64,000 bases of DNA from Flavobacterium urocaniciphilum (lineage in GTDB: Bacteria; Bacteroidota; Bacteroidia; Flavobacteriales; Flavobacteriaceae), in contig NZ_FOEI01000001.1 of NCBI RefSeq assembly GCF_900110615.1, positions 434,001 to 498,000 on the forward strand. Direction: 5' to 3'. The notes under the pieces were generated by a model that saw only the letters and a program-made list of their open reading frames with translations, was not told where the DNA came from and did not search any database. This document shows positions 1-8,852 of the stretch, one piece after another (the stretch's first letter is position 1; each line of letters opens with the position of its first letter). Both the position numbers and the translations under genes were made by a program.

Positions 1-2
1 AA

Positions 3-413
3 AATTTTCCAGAGAATAGTCAGCTTTACTTAAACAAAACCAAAGACATCATTGGAAATAATGATAAAAGCTTACGCATAACCTGGTTGAGTTTAGCTAT
101 GAAATTGGAAAAAGAGGTTGAGGTTAAAAATGCTATGTATGATGAAATGCTAAAATATACATCTGCTGTTTATGAAAGTTCCATCAGACAAAATGCATTG
201 GATGTTATGCTAAGAATGTTTCCTAACGATGATAAAGTGATTGCTTCATTATTTAAAGCTACGACACATCATAAATGGCAGTTTACTAAGTTTTCTAGAG
301 AGGCTATACGTAGTAGATTAAAAAATAGCGAATTTAGAAGTAGAGTAGAAGCGTTAGCCCAAACAGCTGATGAAGAAATGAAATCTTTGTATGAAAAATA
401 CTTGAAAGAGTAA
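3..413 (+). CDS. C-terminal end of a probable M1 family aminopeptidase (5' end outside window)
   Basis: The frame is open from the first bases of the window, so this is the tail of a longer gene; TTG 87 and ATG 99 are internal codons and not a start. The 136 residues left are helical, with the string ITWLSLAMKLE, then SSIRQNALDVMLRMFPNDD and ATTHHKWQFTKFSREAIRSR. From memory this resembles the alpha-helical, HEAT-like C-terminal domain of M1 zinc aminopeptidases of Flavobacteriia. The catalytic HExxH domain would lie outside the window, so the call rests on the tail alone. A perfect hairpin follows directly. Alternative: another large helical-repeat protein. Confidence 0.55.
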   Translation, partial: NFPENSQLYLNKTKDIIGNNDKSLRITWLSLAMKLEKEVEVKNAMYDEMLKYTSAVYESSIRQNALDVMLRMFPNDDKVIASLFKATTHHKWQFTKFSREAIRSRLKNSEFRSRVEALAQTADEEMKSLYEKYLKE

Positions 414-417
414 TTTA

Positions 418-445
418 ACCTGACAGGCTAAATAACCTGTCAGGT
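418..445. terminator. Bidirectional hairpin between convergent genes
   Basis: Perfect 10-bp stem ACCTGACAGG / CCTGTCAGGT with an 8-nt loop, 4 nt after the first stop codon and 8 nt before the stop of the facing gene. There is no real T-run on either side, so termination may be weak. The CCTGACAGG arms are of a kind I recall as recurring in flavobacterial intergenic regions. Confidence 0.6.
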
Positions 446-452
446 ATATATA

Positions 453-977
453 CTAGAATACGCGTTTCAATTCTTCTTTAATGAAACTAATAGCTACCGC
501 ACTAGCACTTTCTGATTGAGTAAGTTCTTGTAAAACTTTAGTGCGTAATTCATCACCCGATTTAATTTCACCACTAATTGAAGTATTTCTTAATTGAGAA
601 ATTATATTGTTTTTTGCTTTCATTACAATTTCCCAAGATTCTTGCGTTAAATAAATTTGTTGCGCAATATTGTGTTCGTATTCTGTTTGAATATTATGAA
701 TTAATAACGTTGCATAACTCGGAGCATCTAAACCACTTGGTTCTACACGCATCATTAAGTTAACCGGATTAATTCTTTCTAAGAACAATACAATACGCTC
801 ATAAGCTTGTAAACGAATAGGTAAACCTTGTTGTTGGTTTTCTCTTAATAATTCAAATTTACGCTTACTTTCTTCGTTTCTAAAAAATTTGTGTAGTAAG
901 CCAAAAGCTACACCACCAGTAATAATTGCAGGTATCGTGTATGAAGCAATTTCTAATAATTTCTCTTCAATATTCAT
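453..977 (-). CDS. Conserved flavobacterial protein with one N-terminal membrane segment
   Basis: 174 residues. One hydrophobic stretch at about residues 13-29 (TIPAIITGGVAFGLLHKF) is followed by a charged linker and a mainly helical soluble region, so this is probably an anchored protein with its bulk in the cytoplasm. I recognise it as a conserved flavobacterial family (I think catalogued as DUF7935) with no known role. It is convergent with the peptidase tail and divergent from the gene at 1070; about 90 bp separate the two starts. No catalytic motif is visible. Confidence 0.6.
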   Translation of the reverse strand: MNIEEKLLEIASYTIPAIITGGVAFGLLHKFFRNEESKRKFELLRENQQQGLPIRLQAYERIVLFLERINPVNLMMRVEPSGLDAPSYATLLIHNIQTEYEHNIAQQIYLTQESWEIVMKAKNNIISQLRNTSISGEIKSGDELRTKVLQELTQSESASAVAISFIKEELKRVF

Positions 978-1039
978 AATTAAGTTTTTTTACAAATCTA
1001 AAATATTTTTATTAAATAGGGAATTTATCTTTATTTTCT

Positions 1040-1047
1040 TATATTTG
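1040..1047 (+). promoter_or_regulatory. -7 promoter box for the gene at 1070
   Basis: TATATTTG fits the Bacteroidota -7 consensus TAnnTTTG and lies 22 nt before the ATG. No clear TTG -33 element at the right spacing. Confidence 0.5.
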
Positions 1048-1069
1048 TTTGTAATCCAGGAATTTATTT

Positions 1070-2248
1070 ATGAAAAAAGTATTTTTTTTCTATATAATTT
1101 TAGGTACGATTTTCTCTTTTGCACAAACGAACGAATACGTTTTAGTTTTTAAAGATAAATCTACTGGGCAACTCATCCAAAATGTTATGGTTAAATTAGC
1201 CAGAACAAATGAGAATTTTATTAGTAATCCGGAAGGTAGAGTAAAATTTAAATTAACGAGTGCCACAAAAATTGATATTTCTCATGATGAGTATAAATCA
1301 ATTAGTCTTACTTCCAAAAAAATCCAACCCAAAGAAAATATAATCGAATTACAGCCTATTGCTCAAGAAATTGAAGATGTTGTAATTACTTCCAAAAAGC
1401 CGAATTTAATTCTTAAAAATTTGATTACGAAATCAATGAAGCAATTAACGGCTCCGATTAATCTGAAAATATATACTAGAGAGTTCTTTAAATACAATAG
1501 TGAATATACTTCATATTCTGATGGTTTGGTTAATTTTTGTTTAAAGGAAAAACCAGACAAATTTGCGGCCGATATTCTAGTTGAACAAAACAGAACCTAT
1601 GCTTTAATCAATAACGAAGAAATAGAAAAGAAAACGCTGAGTTATAACATGTATGATATCATTGGTAATTATTATGATTTCAAATACATAAAATTTTTAA
1701 CAGAGAATAAAGCACATAAGAAATTCGATTTTGAAATTAAAACCGTTCGTGGGAATGATGAATTGTATAGAATGGTAATTAAACCAAAAGCGGAAGTAGA
1801 AGAGTTTTTACCGGAAATAACGGTATTGTATAATTTTGTGAAAAGCATGATTTTAGAGATAAATTATGATGTTGATCCGCAACGAATTGAGTATTCCGAT
1901 GTTTCTAATTTGAAAGTCGTTAAAGGTAAAATATTCAAATCGTCTTTTAATGTTTTGTTTATTGAAGATGGAGAAGATTATTTCTTGGTAAGTTCTAAAG
2001 AAGAAATTGGATTGGTTTCTAGAAACAAAAAAGATGAAGAAGTTAAAATTGAAGTCACCAATTACTTAATAACCACAAAGCAAAGCAGAAAATTTGTACC
2101 TTATCAGAAAGAAGATGTTTTTAAAGAAAAGTCTTTAATCAATAAAAAGAATGCCATTTTTACGGAATACTGGGAAACCAATTCGGGATATTTATTGACA
2201 CAAGATGAGAAAAAAATTGTTGATAATTTGCAACTAAATGATGAGTAA
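1070..2248 (+). CDS. Secreted protein with carboxypeptidase-like regulatory domain
   Basis: 392 residues starting with a clear signal peptide (MKKVFFFYIILGTIFSFAQ, cleavage after about residue 19). Residues 24-95 resemble a carboxypeptidase-D regulatory-like beta-sandwich: a KDKSTGQLIQNVMVKL start, then a short GRVKFKL strand and an IDISHDEYKSI turn. The rest (residues 100-390) is a long region rich in charged residues with no motif I recognise. Such proteins in Bacteroidota are usually periplasmic or outer-membrane-associated; the N-terminal domain is the same type found at the head of TonB receptors, but there is no barrel here. It stands alone with its own -7 box. Function unknown. Confidence 0.6.
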   Translation: MKKVFFFYIILGTIFSFAQTNEYVLVFKDKSTGQLIQNVMVKLARTNENFISNPEGRVKFKLTSATKIDISHDEYKSISLTSKKIQPKENIIELQPIAQEIEDVVITSKKPNLILKNLITKSMKQLTAPINLKIYTREFFKYNSEYTSYSDGLVNFCLKEKPDKFAADILVEQNRTYALINNEEIEKKTLSYNMYDIIGNYYDFKYIKFLTENKAHKKFDFEIKTVRGNDELYRMVIKPKAEVEEFLPEITVLYNFVKSMILEINYDVDPQRIEYSDVSNLKVVKGKIFKSSFNVLFIEDGEDYFLVSSKEEIGLVSRNKKDEEVKIEVTNYLITTKQSRKFVPYQKEDVFKEKSLINKKNAIFTEYWETNSGYLLTQDEKKIVDNLQLNDE

Positions 2249-2275
2249 AATTAGGTGAAATCACTTCATAATCTG

Positions 2276-2283
2276 TATTTTTG
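2276..2283 (+). promoter_or_regulatory. -7 promoter box for the uvrD/pcrA helicase gene
   Basis: TATTTTTG matches TAnnTTTG. It lies 24 nt before ATG 2308 and overlaps the in-frame TTG at 2281, which therefore cannot be the translation start. Confidence 0.55.
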
Positions 2284-2307
2284 TTTTTTACAAATTTCCC
2301 AATAAAA

Positions 2308-4641
2308 ATGCAACAATACATAGACCAATTAAATGAAGCGCAACGTGCACCAGTTATTCAAAAAGATGGTGCCATGATTGTAATTGCAGGTGCAGGTTCT
2401 GGAAAAACTCGTGTATTAACCGTTAGAATTGCTAATTTGATGTATCAAGGTGTTGATGCATTTAACATTTTAGCCTTAACATTTACCAACAAAGCAGCAC
2501 GTGAAATGAAAAAACGTATTGCAGATATTGTTGGAAATAATGAAGCAAAAAACTTATGGATGGGAACGTTCCATTCTGTATTTGCAAAAATTCTTCGTAT
2601 TGAATCGGAAAAATTAGGGTATCCTTCTAATTTTACAATTTATGATTCGCAAGATTCGGCAAGATTAATTGGGCAAATTATCAAAGAAATGCAATTAGAC
2701 AAAGATGTCTATAAACCCAAACAAATATTAGGTCGAATTTCCCAATATAAAAACTCGTTAATTACGGTTCGTGCGTATTTCAATAATCCGGAATTACAAG
2801 AAGCGGATGCGATGAGTAAGAAACCTCGATTAGGAGATATTTACAACAATTATGTAGAGCGTTGTTTTAAAGCAGGTGCGATGGATTTTGATGATTTGTT
2901 ATTAAAAACAAACGAATTATTAAACCGTTTTCCTGATGTATTAGCGAAATACCAAGATCGATTTAGATATATATTAGTAGATGAGTATCAAGATACGAAT
3001 CATTCGCAATATCTAATTGTAAAAGCACTTTCCGATCGTTTTCAAAATATATGTGTAGTTGGAGATGATGCGCAAAGTATTTATGCGTTCCGTGGCGCGA
3101 ACATCAATAACATTTTAAACTTCCAAAAAGATTACGAAGGCGTTAAAATGTACCGATTAGAACAAAATTATCGTTCTTCTAAAAATATTGTTGAAGCCGC
3201 TAATAACGTAATCGATAAAAATAAAACCAAGCTTGATAAAATTGTTTGGACTTCTAATGATGATGGACCGAAAATTAAAGTTCATAGAAGTATTACCGAT
3301 GGTGAAGAAGGACGTTTTGTAGCGAGTACTATTTTCGAAACAAAAATGCAACATCAATTGATGAATTCGCATTTCGCAATTTTGTATCGTACTAATGCGC
3401 AATCTCGTGCTATGGAAGATGCTTTACGTAAAAGAGATATTCCGTATAGAATTTATGGTGGATTATCATTCTATCAACGTAAAGAAATAAAAGATGTATT
3501 AGCGTATTTACGATTGGTAATCAACCCAAAAGACGAAGAAGCTTTAGTTCGTGTAATCAATTATCCAGCAAGAGGAATTGGAGATACAACGGTTGAGAAA
3601 TTAACCGTAGCAGCTAATCATTATAAACGTTCCATTTTTGAAGTAATGGAACATATTGATAAAATCGATTTAAAATTAAATTCGGGAACGAAAACGAAGT
3701 TGCAAGATTTTGTAACGATGATTAAAAGTTTTCAAGTAATTAATGAAAATCAAGATGCCTTTGTATTAACAGACCATGTAACTAAGAAAACAGGTTTGGT
3801 TCAAGAATTGAAAAAAGACGGAACGCCAGAAGGAATTGCTAGAATTGAAAATATTGAAGAATTACTAAACGGTATTAAAGACTTTACTGAAGGTCAAAAA
3901 GAAGTTGATGGCGCTCGTGGTTCATTAGCTGAATTTTTGGAAGATGTAGCGTTGGCAACCGATTTGGATAAAGATACAGGTGATGATGATAGAGTAGCGT
4001 TAATGACGATTCACTTAGCAAAAGGATTAGAATTCCCTCATGTATTTATCGTGGGGATGGAAGAAGATTTGTTCCCAAGTGCGATGAGTATGAATACGCG
4101 AAGTGAGTTGGAAGAAGAGCGAAGATTATTCTATGTAGCCTTAACTCGTGCCGAACATCAGGCGTATCTAACGTATGCGCAATCACGTTACCGTTGGGGA
4201 AAATTGGTAGATAGTGAACCTTCTCGTTTTATTGAAGAAATCAACGCTGAATATTTAGAATATATGAATCCTATGGATACAGGTTATCGATACAAACCAA
4301 CAATGGATTTAGATATTTTTGGAGATGTTGATAAATCGAAATTACGTTTAGCCAAACCAACCGCAGGAACACCACCGGAATATATTACGAAGAACGAACC
4401 AATTTCTTCAGTAAACATTAGAAGATTAAAACCGGTAAATAGCACTGCAAGTTCACCAAAAGTGAATTTAATTGATAATAATTTAACGGTTGGAAATATT
4501 GTAATGCACGAACGTTTTGGTAAAGGAGAAATTGTAGGTTTAGAAGGAGTAGGAGCCGATAAAAAAGCTGAAATCCGTTTTGATGTTGGTGGACTGAAGA
4601 AGTTATTGTTACGCTTTGCAAAATTAAATGTAATTGGGTAG
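2308..4641 (+). CDS. ATP-dependent DNA helicase, UvrD/PcrA/Rep superfamily I
   Basis: 777 residues, the usual length for UvrD/PcrA. All SF1A motifs are visible: Q-motif region LNEAQRAPV, Walker A AGAGSGKT (about 27-34), ALTFTNKAAREM (Ia), LVDEYQDTN (II), VGDDAQSIYAFRGA (III), LEQNYRSS (IV), MTIHLAKGLEFPHVFI (V) and YVALTRAE (VI). A C-terminal Tudor-like segment (VGNIVMHERFGKGEIVGLEG) is the RNA-polymerase-binding end typical of PcrA. It unwinds DNA 3' to 5' in nucleotide-excision and mismatch repair and clears stalled forks and polymerases. ATG 2308 is chosen because the upstream TTG (2281) falls in the -7 box. I leave the symbol empty because uvrD and pcrA cannot be separated here. Confidence 0.95.
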   Translation: MQQYIDQLNEAQRAPVIQKDGAMIVIAGAGSGKTRVLTVRIANLMYQGVDAFNILALTFTNKAAREMKKRIADIVGNNEAKNLWMGTFHSVFAKILRIESEKLGYPSNFTIYDSQDSARLIGQIIKEMQLDKDVYKPKQILGRISQYKNSLITVRAYFNNPELQEADAMSKKPRLGDIYNNYVERCFKAGAMDFDDLLLKTNELLNRFPDVLAKYQDRFRYILVDEYQDTNHSQYLIVKALSDRFQNICVVGDDAQSIYAFRGANINNILNFQKDYEGVKMYRLEQNYRSSKNIVEAANNVIDKNKTKLDKIVWTSNDDGPKIKVHRSITDGEEGRFVASTIFETKMQHQLMNSHFAILYRTNAQSRAMEDALRKRDIPYRIYGGLSFYQRKEIKDVLAYLRLVINPKDEEALVRVINYPARGIGDTTVEKLTVAANHYKRSIFEVMEHIDKIDLKLNSGTKTKLQDFVTMIKSFQVINENQDAFVLTDHVTKKTGLVQELKKDGTPEGIARIENIEELLNGIKDFTEGQKEVDGARGSLAEFLEDVALATDLDKDTGDDDRVALMTIHLAKGLEFPHVFIVGMEEDLFPSAMSMNTRSELEEERRLFYVALTRAEHQAYLTYAQSRYRWGKLVDSEPSRFIEEINAEYLEYMNPMDTGYRYKPTMDLDIFGDVDKSKLRLAKPTAGTPPEYITKNEPISSVNIRRLKPVNSTASSPKVNLIDNNLTVGNIVMHERFGKGEIVGLEGVGADKKAEIRFDVGGLKKLLLRFAKLNVIG

Positions 4642-4646
4642 TTAAT

Positions 4647-4690
4647 AAGAGCCAAGTAAAAAGTAAAGAGTAAAAAGAGCCGAGTATAGC
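4647..4690 (+). repeat. Degenerate AGTAAAAAGT / AGAGCC intergenic repeat, copy 1
   Basis: About 44 bp made of loosely repeated AAGTAAAAAGTAAAGAGTAA with GAGCC at both ends, ending at the ATG of the next gene. Related stretches lie at 22874-22917 (+) and 16182-16211 (-), each just before a start codon and in the same orientation relative to the gene. Confidence 0.55.
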
Positions 4691-5185
4691 ATGAGTAAAA
4701 ACAAATTGTTACGTAGAATTAATTTTCTAGAATATTTTCTAATAATTGGTGGATTGTTTGGAATAGTACTTCAAGTTGCTAATTTATTATCAATGAATTT
4801 AGATAAGTTTCAAAATTTGTCTAGTTACGTAACTTTATATTCACCGTTTATATTATTTATGTTTTCCATTTACAATGGGTTATTATTAACTTATAAAAAA
4901 TATGAATTAGGTTTAAAATTGGCCTCGTATAGTTTTTATTTGCAATTAGTTGCTTTTACTGCTTTCGGATTTTGGTATGAGAATTATTTAGGATTCGGAC
5001 TTGGATTTAGTCTTGAATTAACGAATGATACTTTTTTCGGATTAAACTTTAACTTTTCACAGTTTATTTTAGGTTTGGTAAAAGACAGTTCAATTTTTGA
5101 AGTCAGATTTAATGTATTTGCCTTATTTATGATTTATTATATTTCAAAGGTTAGTATTGATTTGAAAAAAGTAACAATTGAATAA
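4691..5185 (+). CDS. Small integral membrane protein, unknown function
   Basis: 164 residues with about four hydrophobic segments (roughly 12-32, 50-68, 72-95 and 135-152) and a basic N-terminus (MSKNKLLRRINF). No signal peptide or known motif. It begins directly after the AGTAAAAAGT repeat and is followed at 40 bp by a lipoprotein gene on the same strand and then by another membrane protein, so the three may be one unit. Not recognised; lineage-specific hypothetical protein. Confidence 0.55.
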   Translation: MSKNKLLRRINFLEYFLIIGGLFGIVLQVANLLSMNLDKFQNLSSYVTLYSPFILFMFSIYNGLLLTYKKYELGLKLASYSFYLQLVAFTAFGFWYENYLGFGLGFSLELTNDTFFGLNFNFSQFILGLVKDSSIFEVRFNVFALFMIYYISKVSIDLKKVTIE

Positions 5186-5225
5186 ATTATCTGAATCCCT
5201 TGAAGGGTTAAATAAATAAAATGGG

Positions 5226-5822
5226 ATGAAGAAAATAATATTAGTTTTTAGTTTTCTGTTTTTAGCTTTTTGTACAAAGAAAGAAAATTTAAAAATTGAA
5301 AATAAAACTGCAGATAGTTTAAACGAAAATGTAAAGCCAATCGCAGTGCAACCAAAATTTGAGAATGTTTTTAAAAACCATTTATACATTGTTGGTCCTC
5401 ATCTAGATTTAAATGGAAATTTAGAATTGGGTTGCGATTGCTGTTCGAGTCAATTTTATTTTTGCGATTCAATTCATTTTATTGAAGTAGCTTATTGTTT
5501 GGAAGCAAATGATTTATTGATTGGTGAGTATTCAGTTAATGAAAAAGGTCTGCAATTAAAATATAATAAAAATAGATTGTTGATGGAATTCGATTTTGAA
5601 AATGATACTGATTCGTTGGCAGTTCAAAAACCTATTTACTCTGAAATTACTAATAAAGAATTTAAAACAATTTGGACAAAACATAAAAATACTAGATTTT
5701 ACGATACTTCAGATGAAGAGGTTTCTGAGCAAAGAGATTCTTTAAAAACGTCCTTTATTAAAACAATCAAAGAAGATGAGGTAGTTTCAAAATTTCTTAG
5801 AAAAAACAATATTAAAATCTAA
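5226..5822 (+). CDS. Lipoprotein with a cysteine cluster, unknown function
   Basis: 198 residues. The N-terminus MKKIILVFSFLFLAFC is a lipoprotein signal with the lipobox ending at Cys16. After a charged linker the mature part holds a dense cysteine group, LELGCDCCSSQFYFCDS, plus another Cys in VAYC. Five to six cysteines in about 30 residues could bind metal or form disulfides in the periplasm. The C-terminus is charged and probably helical. It lies between two membrane-protein genes on the same strand (gaps 40 and 24 bp). No family recognised. Confidence 0.55.
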   Translation: MKKIILVFSFLFLAFCTKKENLKIENKTADSLNENVKPIAVQPKFENVFKNHLYIVGPHLDLNGNLELGCDCCSSQFYFCDSIHFIEVAYCLEANDLLIGEYSVNEKGLQLKYNKNRLLMEFDFENDTDSLAVQKPIYSEITNKEFKTIWTKHKNTRFYDTSDEEVSEQRDSLKTSFIKTIKEDEVVSKFLRKNNIKI

Positions 5823-5846
5823 AATTACTACTTGTTTAATTTAGCA

Positions 5847-6464
5847 ATGAAAAAACACAAACCAAAGACTTCAGGTATCAATAAAACCAGACAAAAGAAA
5901 AGACAAGCATTTTTAAATAAATATTTTATGACTGCTGTTGGTTTATTTCTTTTATATTATATTTTTATTGAATCGCATTATATTGGAACTGATATTAGAT
6001 ATGAAGTGTTTGTGTTTTGGATTCCGGTATTGACGGGTATTTTTGTCTCAATTAAATTTAATTTTTTTCAAGTGGATTGGAATGATATCATTAGTGATCT
6101 TAAAAAGGAAAAGAATTATTTTTATAAGATTATTACAATTCCAACTTTAGTTTTAATGTATTTTATTTTTGGTGTAATTATGTTTTGGATGCCTTCGAAT
6201 ATAATTTGGGATATTGCAAATAAAATTGAAGCAAGTAATAATAAAATAGAAGTTTTTCAATTTACAGTAAAGGAATTTTGTAAAACATCTAAAGGTCCAG
6301 ATATGATTCTTTTTTATTTTAAAAATAATCTTGAAAGTATTCATGTAGATTCTCAATCCATAAAACCATATTTAGACAAAAACCCAAAAAACTACAAAGT
6401 TGAAATTGATGTTAAAAAAGGACTTTGGAATCATTATATTTTAGAATCTTGGGATATTAGATAA
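5847..6464 (+). CDS. Membrane protein, unknown function
   Basis: 205 residues from ATG 5847; a TTG five codons upstream is possible but the ATG followed by the basic tail MKKHKPKTSG is a more natural start. The strongly basic first 25 residues are followed by three hydrophobic segments (about 28-42, 55-72 and 96-118) and a soluble C-terminal domain of about 80 residues ending in LESWDIR. By the positive-inside rule the N-terminus is cytoplasmic. Third member of the run beginning at 4691. No family recognised. Confidence 0.5.
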   Translation: MKKHKPKTSGINKTRQKKRQAFLNKYFMTAVGLFLLYYIFIESHYIGTDIRYEVFVFWIPVLTGIFVSIKFNFFQVDWNDIISDLKKEKNYFYKIITIPTLVLMYFIFGVIMFWMPSNIIWDIANKIEASNNKIEVFQFTVKEFCKTSKGPDMILFYFKNNLESIHVDSQSIKPYLDKNPKNYKVEIDVKKGLWNHYILESWDIR

Positions 6465-6507
6465 ACTTTTAAATTCTATATCTTTACAATAAATAAAACT
6501 AAACACT

Positions 6508-7128
6508 ATGGCAGAATTCATTAAAATATACGAAGACAAACCAAGCGAAGCTGCAATTAAAAAAGTAGTTGAGGTTTTACGTGACGGCGGATTAGTTATT
6601 TATCCTACGGATACGGTTTATGGTATAGGTTGCGATATTACAAATTCTCGTGCTTTAGAACGATTAGCTAAATTGAAAGATATTAAATTAGAAAAAGCAA
6701 ATTTCTCATTTGTTTGTAGTAGTTTGAGTAATTTATCAGATTATGTAAAACAAATTGATACTTCTACTTTTAAAATATTAAAACGCGCTTTGCCGGGACC
6801 TTATACATTTATTTTACCAGGGAATAACGACTTACCAAAAGAATTTCGTAAAAAGAAAACAGTCGGAATTCGTGTGCCCGATAATAGAATTGCTTTACAA
6901 ATTGTAGAAATGTTAGGTAATCCAATCGTGTCTTCTTCGATACATGATGAAGATGAGGTAATTGAATATTCAACAGATCCAGAATTAATTTTTGAAAAAT
7001 GGCAAAATAAAGTTGATTTAGTTATTGATGGTGGTTACGGAGAAAATGTAGCCTCAACAATAATTGACTTAACAGGCTATGAACCAGTTGTAGTGAGAGA
7101 AGGTAAAGGAGATATTGATATTATTTGA
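6508..7128 (+). CDS. YciO/Sua5/YrdC family protein (L-threonylcarbamoyladenylate synthase-like)
   Basis: 206 residues, the size of a stand-alone YciO/YrdC domain without the Sua5 extension. Motifs are GGLVIYPTDTVYGIGCDI near residue 28, a KxxK-type patch around LAKLKDIKLEKANFSF, LPGPYTFIL, VGIRVPDNRIA and a final PVVVREGKG. YrdC/TsaC proteins make threonylcarbamoyl-AMP from threonine, bicarbonate and ATP for the t6A37 base of ANN-decoding tRNAs. The sequence looks closer to YciO than to TsaC, and YciO members may have a diverged role. A near-consensus -7 box, TATCTTTA, is at 6479-6486. Confidence 0.85.
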   Translation: MAEFIKIYEDKPSEAAIKKVVEVLRDGGLVIYPTDTVYGIGCDITNSRALERLAKLKDIKLEKANFSFVCSSLSNLSDYVKQIDTSTFKILKRALPGPYTFILPGNNDLPKEFRKKKTVGIRVPDNRIALQIVEMLGNPIVSSSIHDEDEVIEYSTDPELIFEKWQNKVDLVIDGGYGENVASTIIDLTGYEPVVVREGKGDIDII

Positions 7129-7137
7129 TAAATTAAT

Positions 7138-7770
7138 ATGAAAAAGTATTTTTTAATTGTTGTATTGTTAATAGTTGGTAGTTCTTTTTCTCAAAATAAA
7201 AAATTTGAGGAATTGTTTAATAATGGAATGTCTCATTATAATAAAAAAGATCTAGATAAAGCAATTGTGGCCTTTGAAAAAGCTAAAAAACAGGATAGTT
7301 TAAATGATAAGACTTATAGATATTTAGGTTTCTGTTATGAAAAGAAATTTGAAATTGAAAAAACTATTGAGAATTATGAAAAGGCAATTGTATTAAATAA
7401 AGAGAATGGTGATTTATTACTTAATTTAGGTTTAAATTATAAGTTTTCTAGAAAGTTTGATAAAGCAATTGAATGTTATCTAAAATATATAGATTTTAAT
7501 TCTGAAAGTGAACAAGGTTATGTTTGTGCTGCTATTACATATTCCAAATTAGATAATTATATTGAGTCTAATAAATATGCATTAATAGCACTAGAAAAAG
7601 CTAAAACTACGAATCCAAATTTGGTTTTAGATATAAAATTTACATTAGCTTATAATTATTATTTTTTGGAAGAAAAAAAATTAGCAAAAGATCTATTTGA
7701 AGAACTAATTAAAAATAATTACGATATCAGTAATGATGATATTTTAAATGATTTAGGGCTAAAAAAATAA
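7138..7770 (+). CDS. Exported tetratricopeptide-repeat protein
   Basis: 210 residues. The signal peptide MKKYFLIVVLLIVGSSFSQ ends at about residue 19, so the product is exported. Four or five TPR units follow: FNNGMSHYNKKDLDKAIVAF, YRYLGFCYEKKFEIEKTIEN, LLNLGLNYKFSRKFDKAIEC and further units to about residue 190. TPR domains mediate protein-protein contacts; the partner cannot be read from the sequence. The gene starts 9 bp after the YciO-like gene, so the two are probably co-transcribed. Confidence 0.75.
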   Translation: MKKYFLIVVLLIVGSSFSQNKKFEELFNNGMSHYNKKDLDKAIVAFEKAKKQDSLNDKTYRYLGFCYEKKFEIEKTIENYEKAIVLNKENGDLLLNLGLNYKFSRKFDKAIECYLKYIDFNSESEQGYVCAAITYSKLDNYIESNKYALIALEKAKTTNPNLVLDIKFTLAYNYYFLEEKKLAKDLFEELIKNNYDISNDDILNDLGLKK

Positions 7771-7801
7771 CCCAGTTAAAGTTCTTAACCATAACTGAGT
7801 T
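7769..7801. terminator. Imperfect hairpin between convergent genes
   Basis: Arms AACCCAGTTA and TAACTGAGTT (one mismatch) overlap the stop codon of the TPR gene and lie before the stop of oxyR. There is no strong T-run. Confidence 0.4.
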
Positions 7802-7813
7802 CTATTGTAATTT

Positions 7814-7852
7814 ATTAAACTGAATACTAAAAACTGCGACTGAGAACTAAAA
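7814..7852 (-). repeat. Degenerate heptamer repeat after the oxyR stop
   Basis: Read on the minus strand, about five loose copies of AGTNNTC-like heptamers (AGTTCTC, AGTCGC, AGTTTTT, AGTATTC, AGTTT) follow the oxyR stop codon. It resembles other degenerate intergenic repeats of this window in style but not in sequence. Confidence 0.45.
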
Positions 7853-8785
7853 CTACTTCGGACTCACGATTTCCACATCATTAAAAGCAATTGCACCACG
7901 AACTACTCCTTGAATGGTGTTTTTCAACGCATCAATAATATGAATTTTTAATTCGTTTTTAGAGAAAATCAAACTTACTTCTCTAGATGGTTTCGGATTA
8001 GCGAATTGTTTTAATTTCGTTTTGTTTTTCTCGTTTAAATCTAATGTATGTAAATAGGGTAGCAGTGTAGTTCCTAAACCTTCATCTGATAATTTAATTA
8101 ATGTTTCAAAACTTCCGCTTTCTAATTGGAAATGGTTTTCTCCAATAAAATTATTGTTTTTACATAAGTTTAATATGCTGTTTCTAAAGCAATGACCGTC
8201 TTGTAACAACAAAATCTTTTCCACATCTAAATCGGCTACTTCAATTTCTTTTTTGTTGATATTCTGACTGCTTTCAGGAACATAAGCTACAAATGGTTCG
8301 TAGTATAATACAATTTCTTTTAGCTTTTCTTCATCAAGTGGAGTAGCAGCAATAGCACAATCTAAATGTCCGTTTTTTAATTTACTAATAATTTCATTAG
8401 TCGTTAACTCTTCAATAATGATATTTATTTTCGGATACTTTTTAATAAAAGTATTCAAAAACATGGGTAACAACGTAGGCATAATTGTAGGGATAATTCC
8501 CACTCGGAAATCACCTCCAATATATCCTTTTTGCTGATCTACAATATCTTTAATTCTATTAGCTTCATTTACGATATTTTTGGCTTGCGTTACAATTTGA
8601 GCACCAACATCAGTTAAACCAATAGGTTTTTTGGTTCTATCAAAAATTTGAATGTCTAATTCTTCTTCTAATTTTTGAATTTGCATACTTAATGTTGGTT
8701 GTGTTACGAAACATTTTTCAGCAGCAAGAGTAAAATTTTTGTGTTCTGCTACGGCTAATACGTAGTATAATTGGGTAATGGTCAT
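7853..8785 (-). CDS. oxyR: Hydrogen-peroxide-sensing LysR-type regulator OxyR
   Basis: 310 residues. Residues 1-60 form the LysR-type winged helix-turn-helix (FTLAAEKCFVTQPTLSMQIQKLE); residues 90-300 form the effector domain. The redox pair is in place: Cys199 in LLQDGHCFRN and Cys208 in LNLCKNN, the same numbering as in E. coli OxyR, where these cysteines form the activating disulfide. It is expected to activate catalase, peroxiredoxin and Dps-type genes; none is next to it here. It is convergent with the TPR gene. A -7-like TACTTTTA is at 8803-8810 on the minus strand. Confidence 0.92.
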   Translation of the reverse strand: MTITQLYYVLAVAEHKNFTLAAEKCFVTQPTLSMQIQKLEEELDIQIFDRTKKPIGLTDVGAQIVTQAKNIVNEANRIKDIVDQQKGYIGGDFRVGIIPTIMPTLLPMFLNTFIKKYPKINIIIEELTTNEIISKLKNGHLDCAIAATPLDEEKLKEIVLYYEPFVAYVPESSQNINKKEIEVADLDVEKILLLQDGHCFRNSILNLCKNNNFIGENHFQLESGSFETLIKLSDEGLGTTLLPYLHTLDLNEKNKTKLKQFANPKPSREVSLIFSKNELKIHIIDALKNTIQGVVRGAIAFNDVEIVSPK

Positions 8786-8852
8786 TGTATCAATATTTGT
8801 GATAAAAGTAAATATTTCAATTGTAAAAAACTATAGTTTAAGAAAAGTTTAT

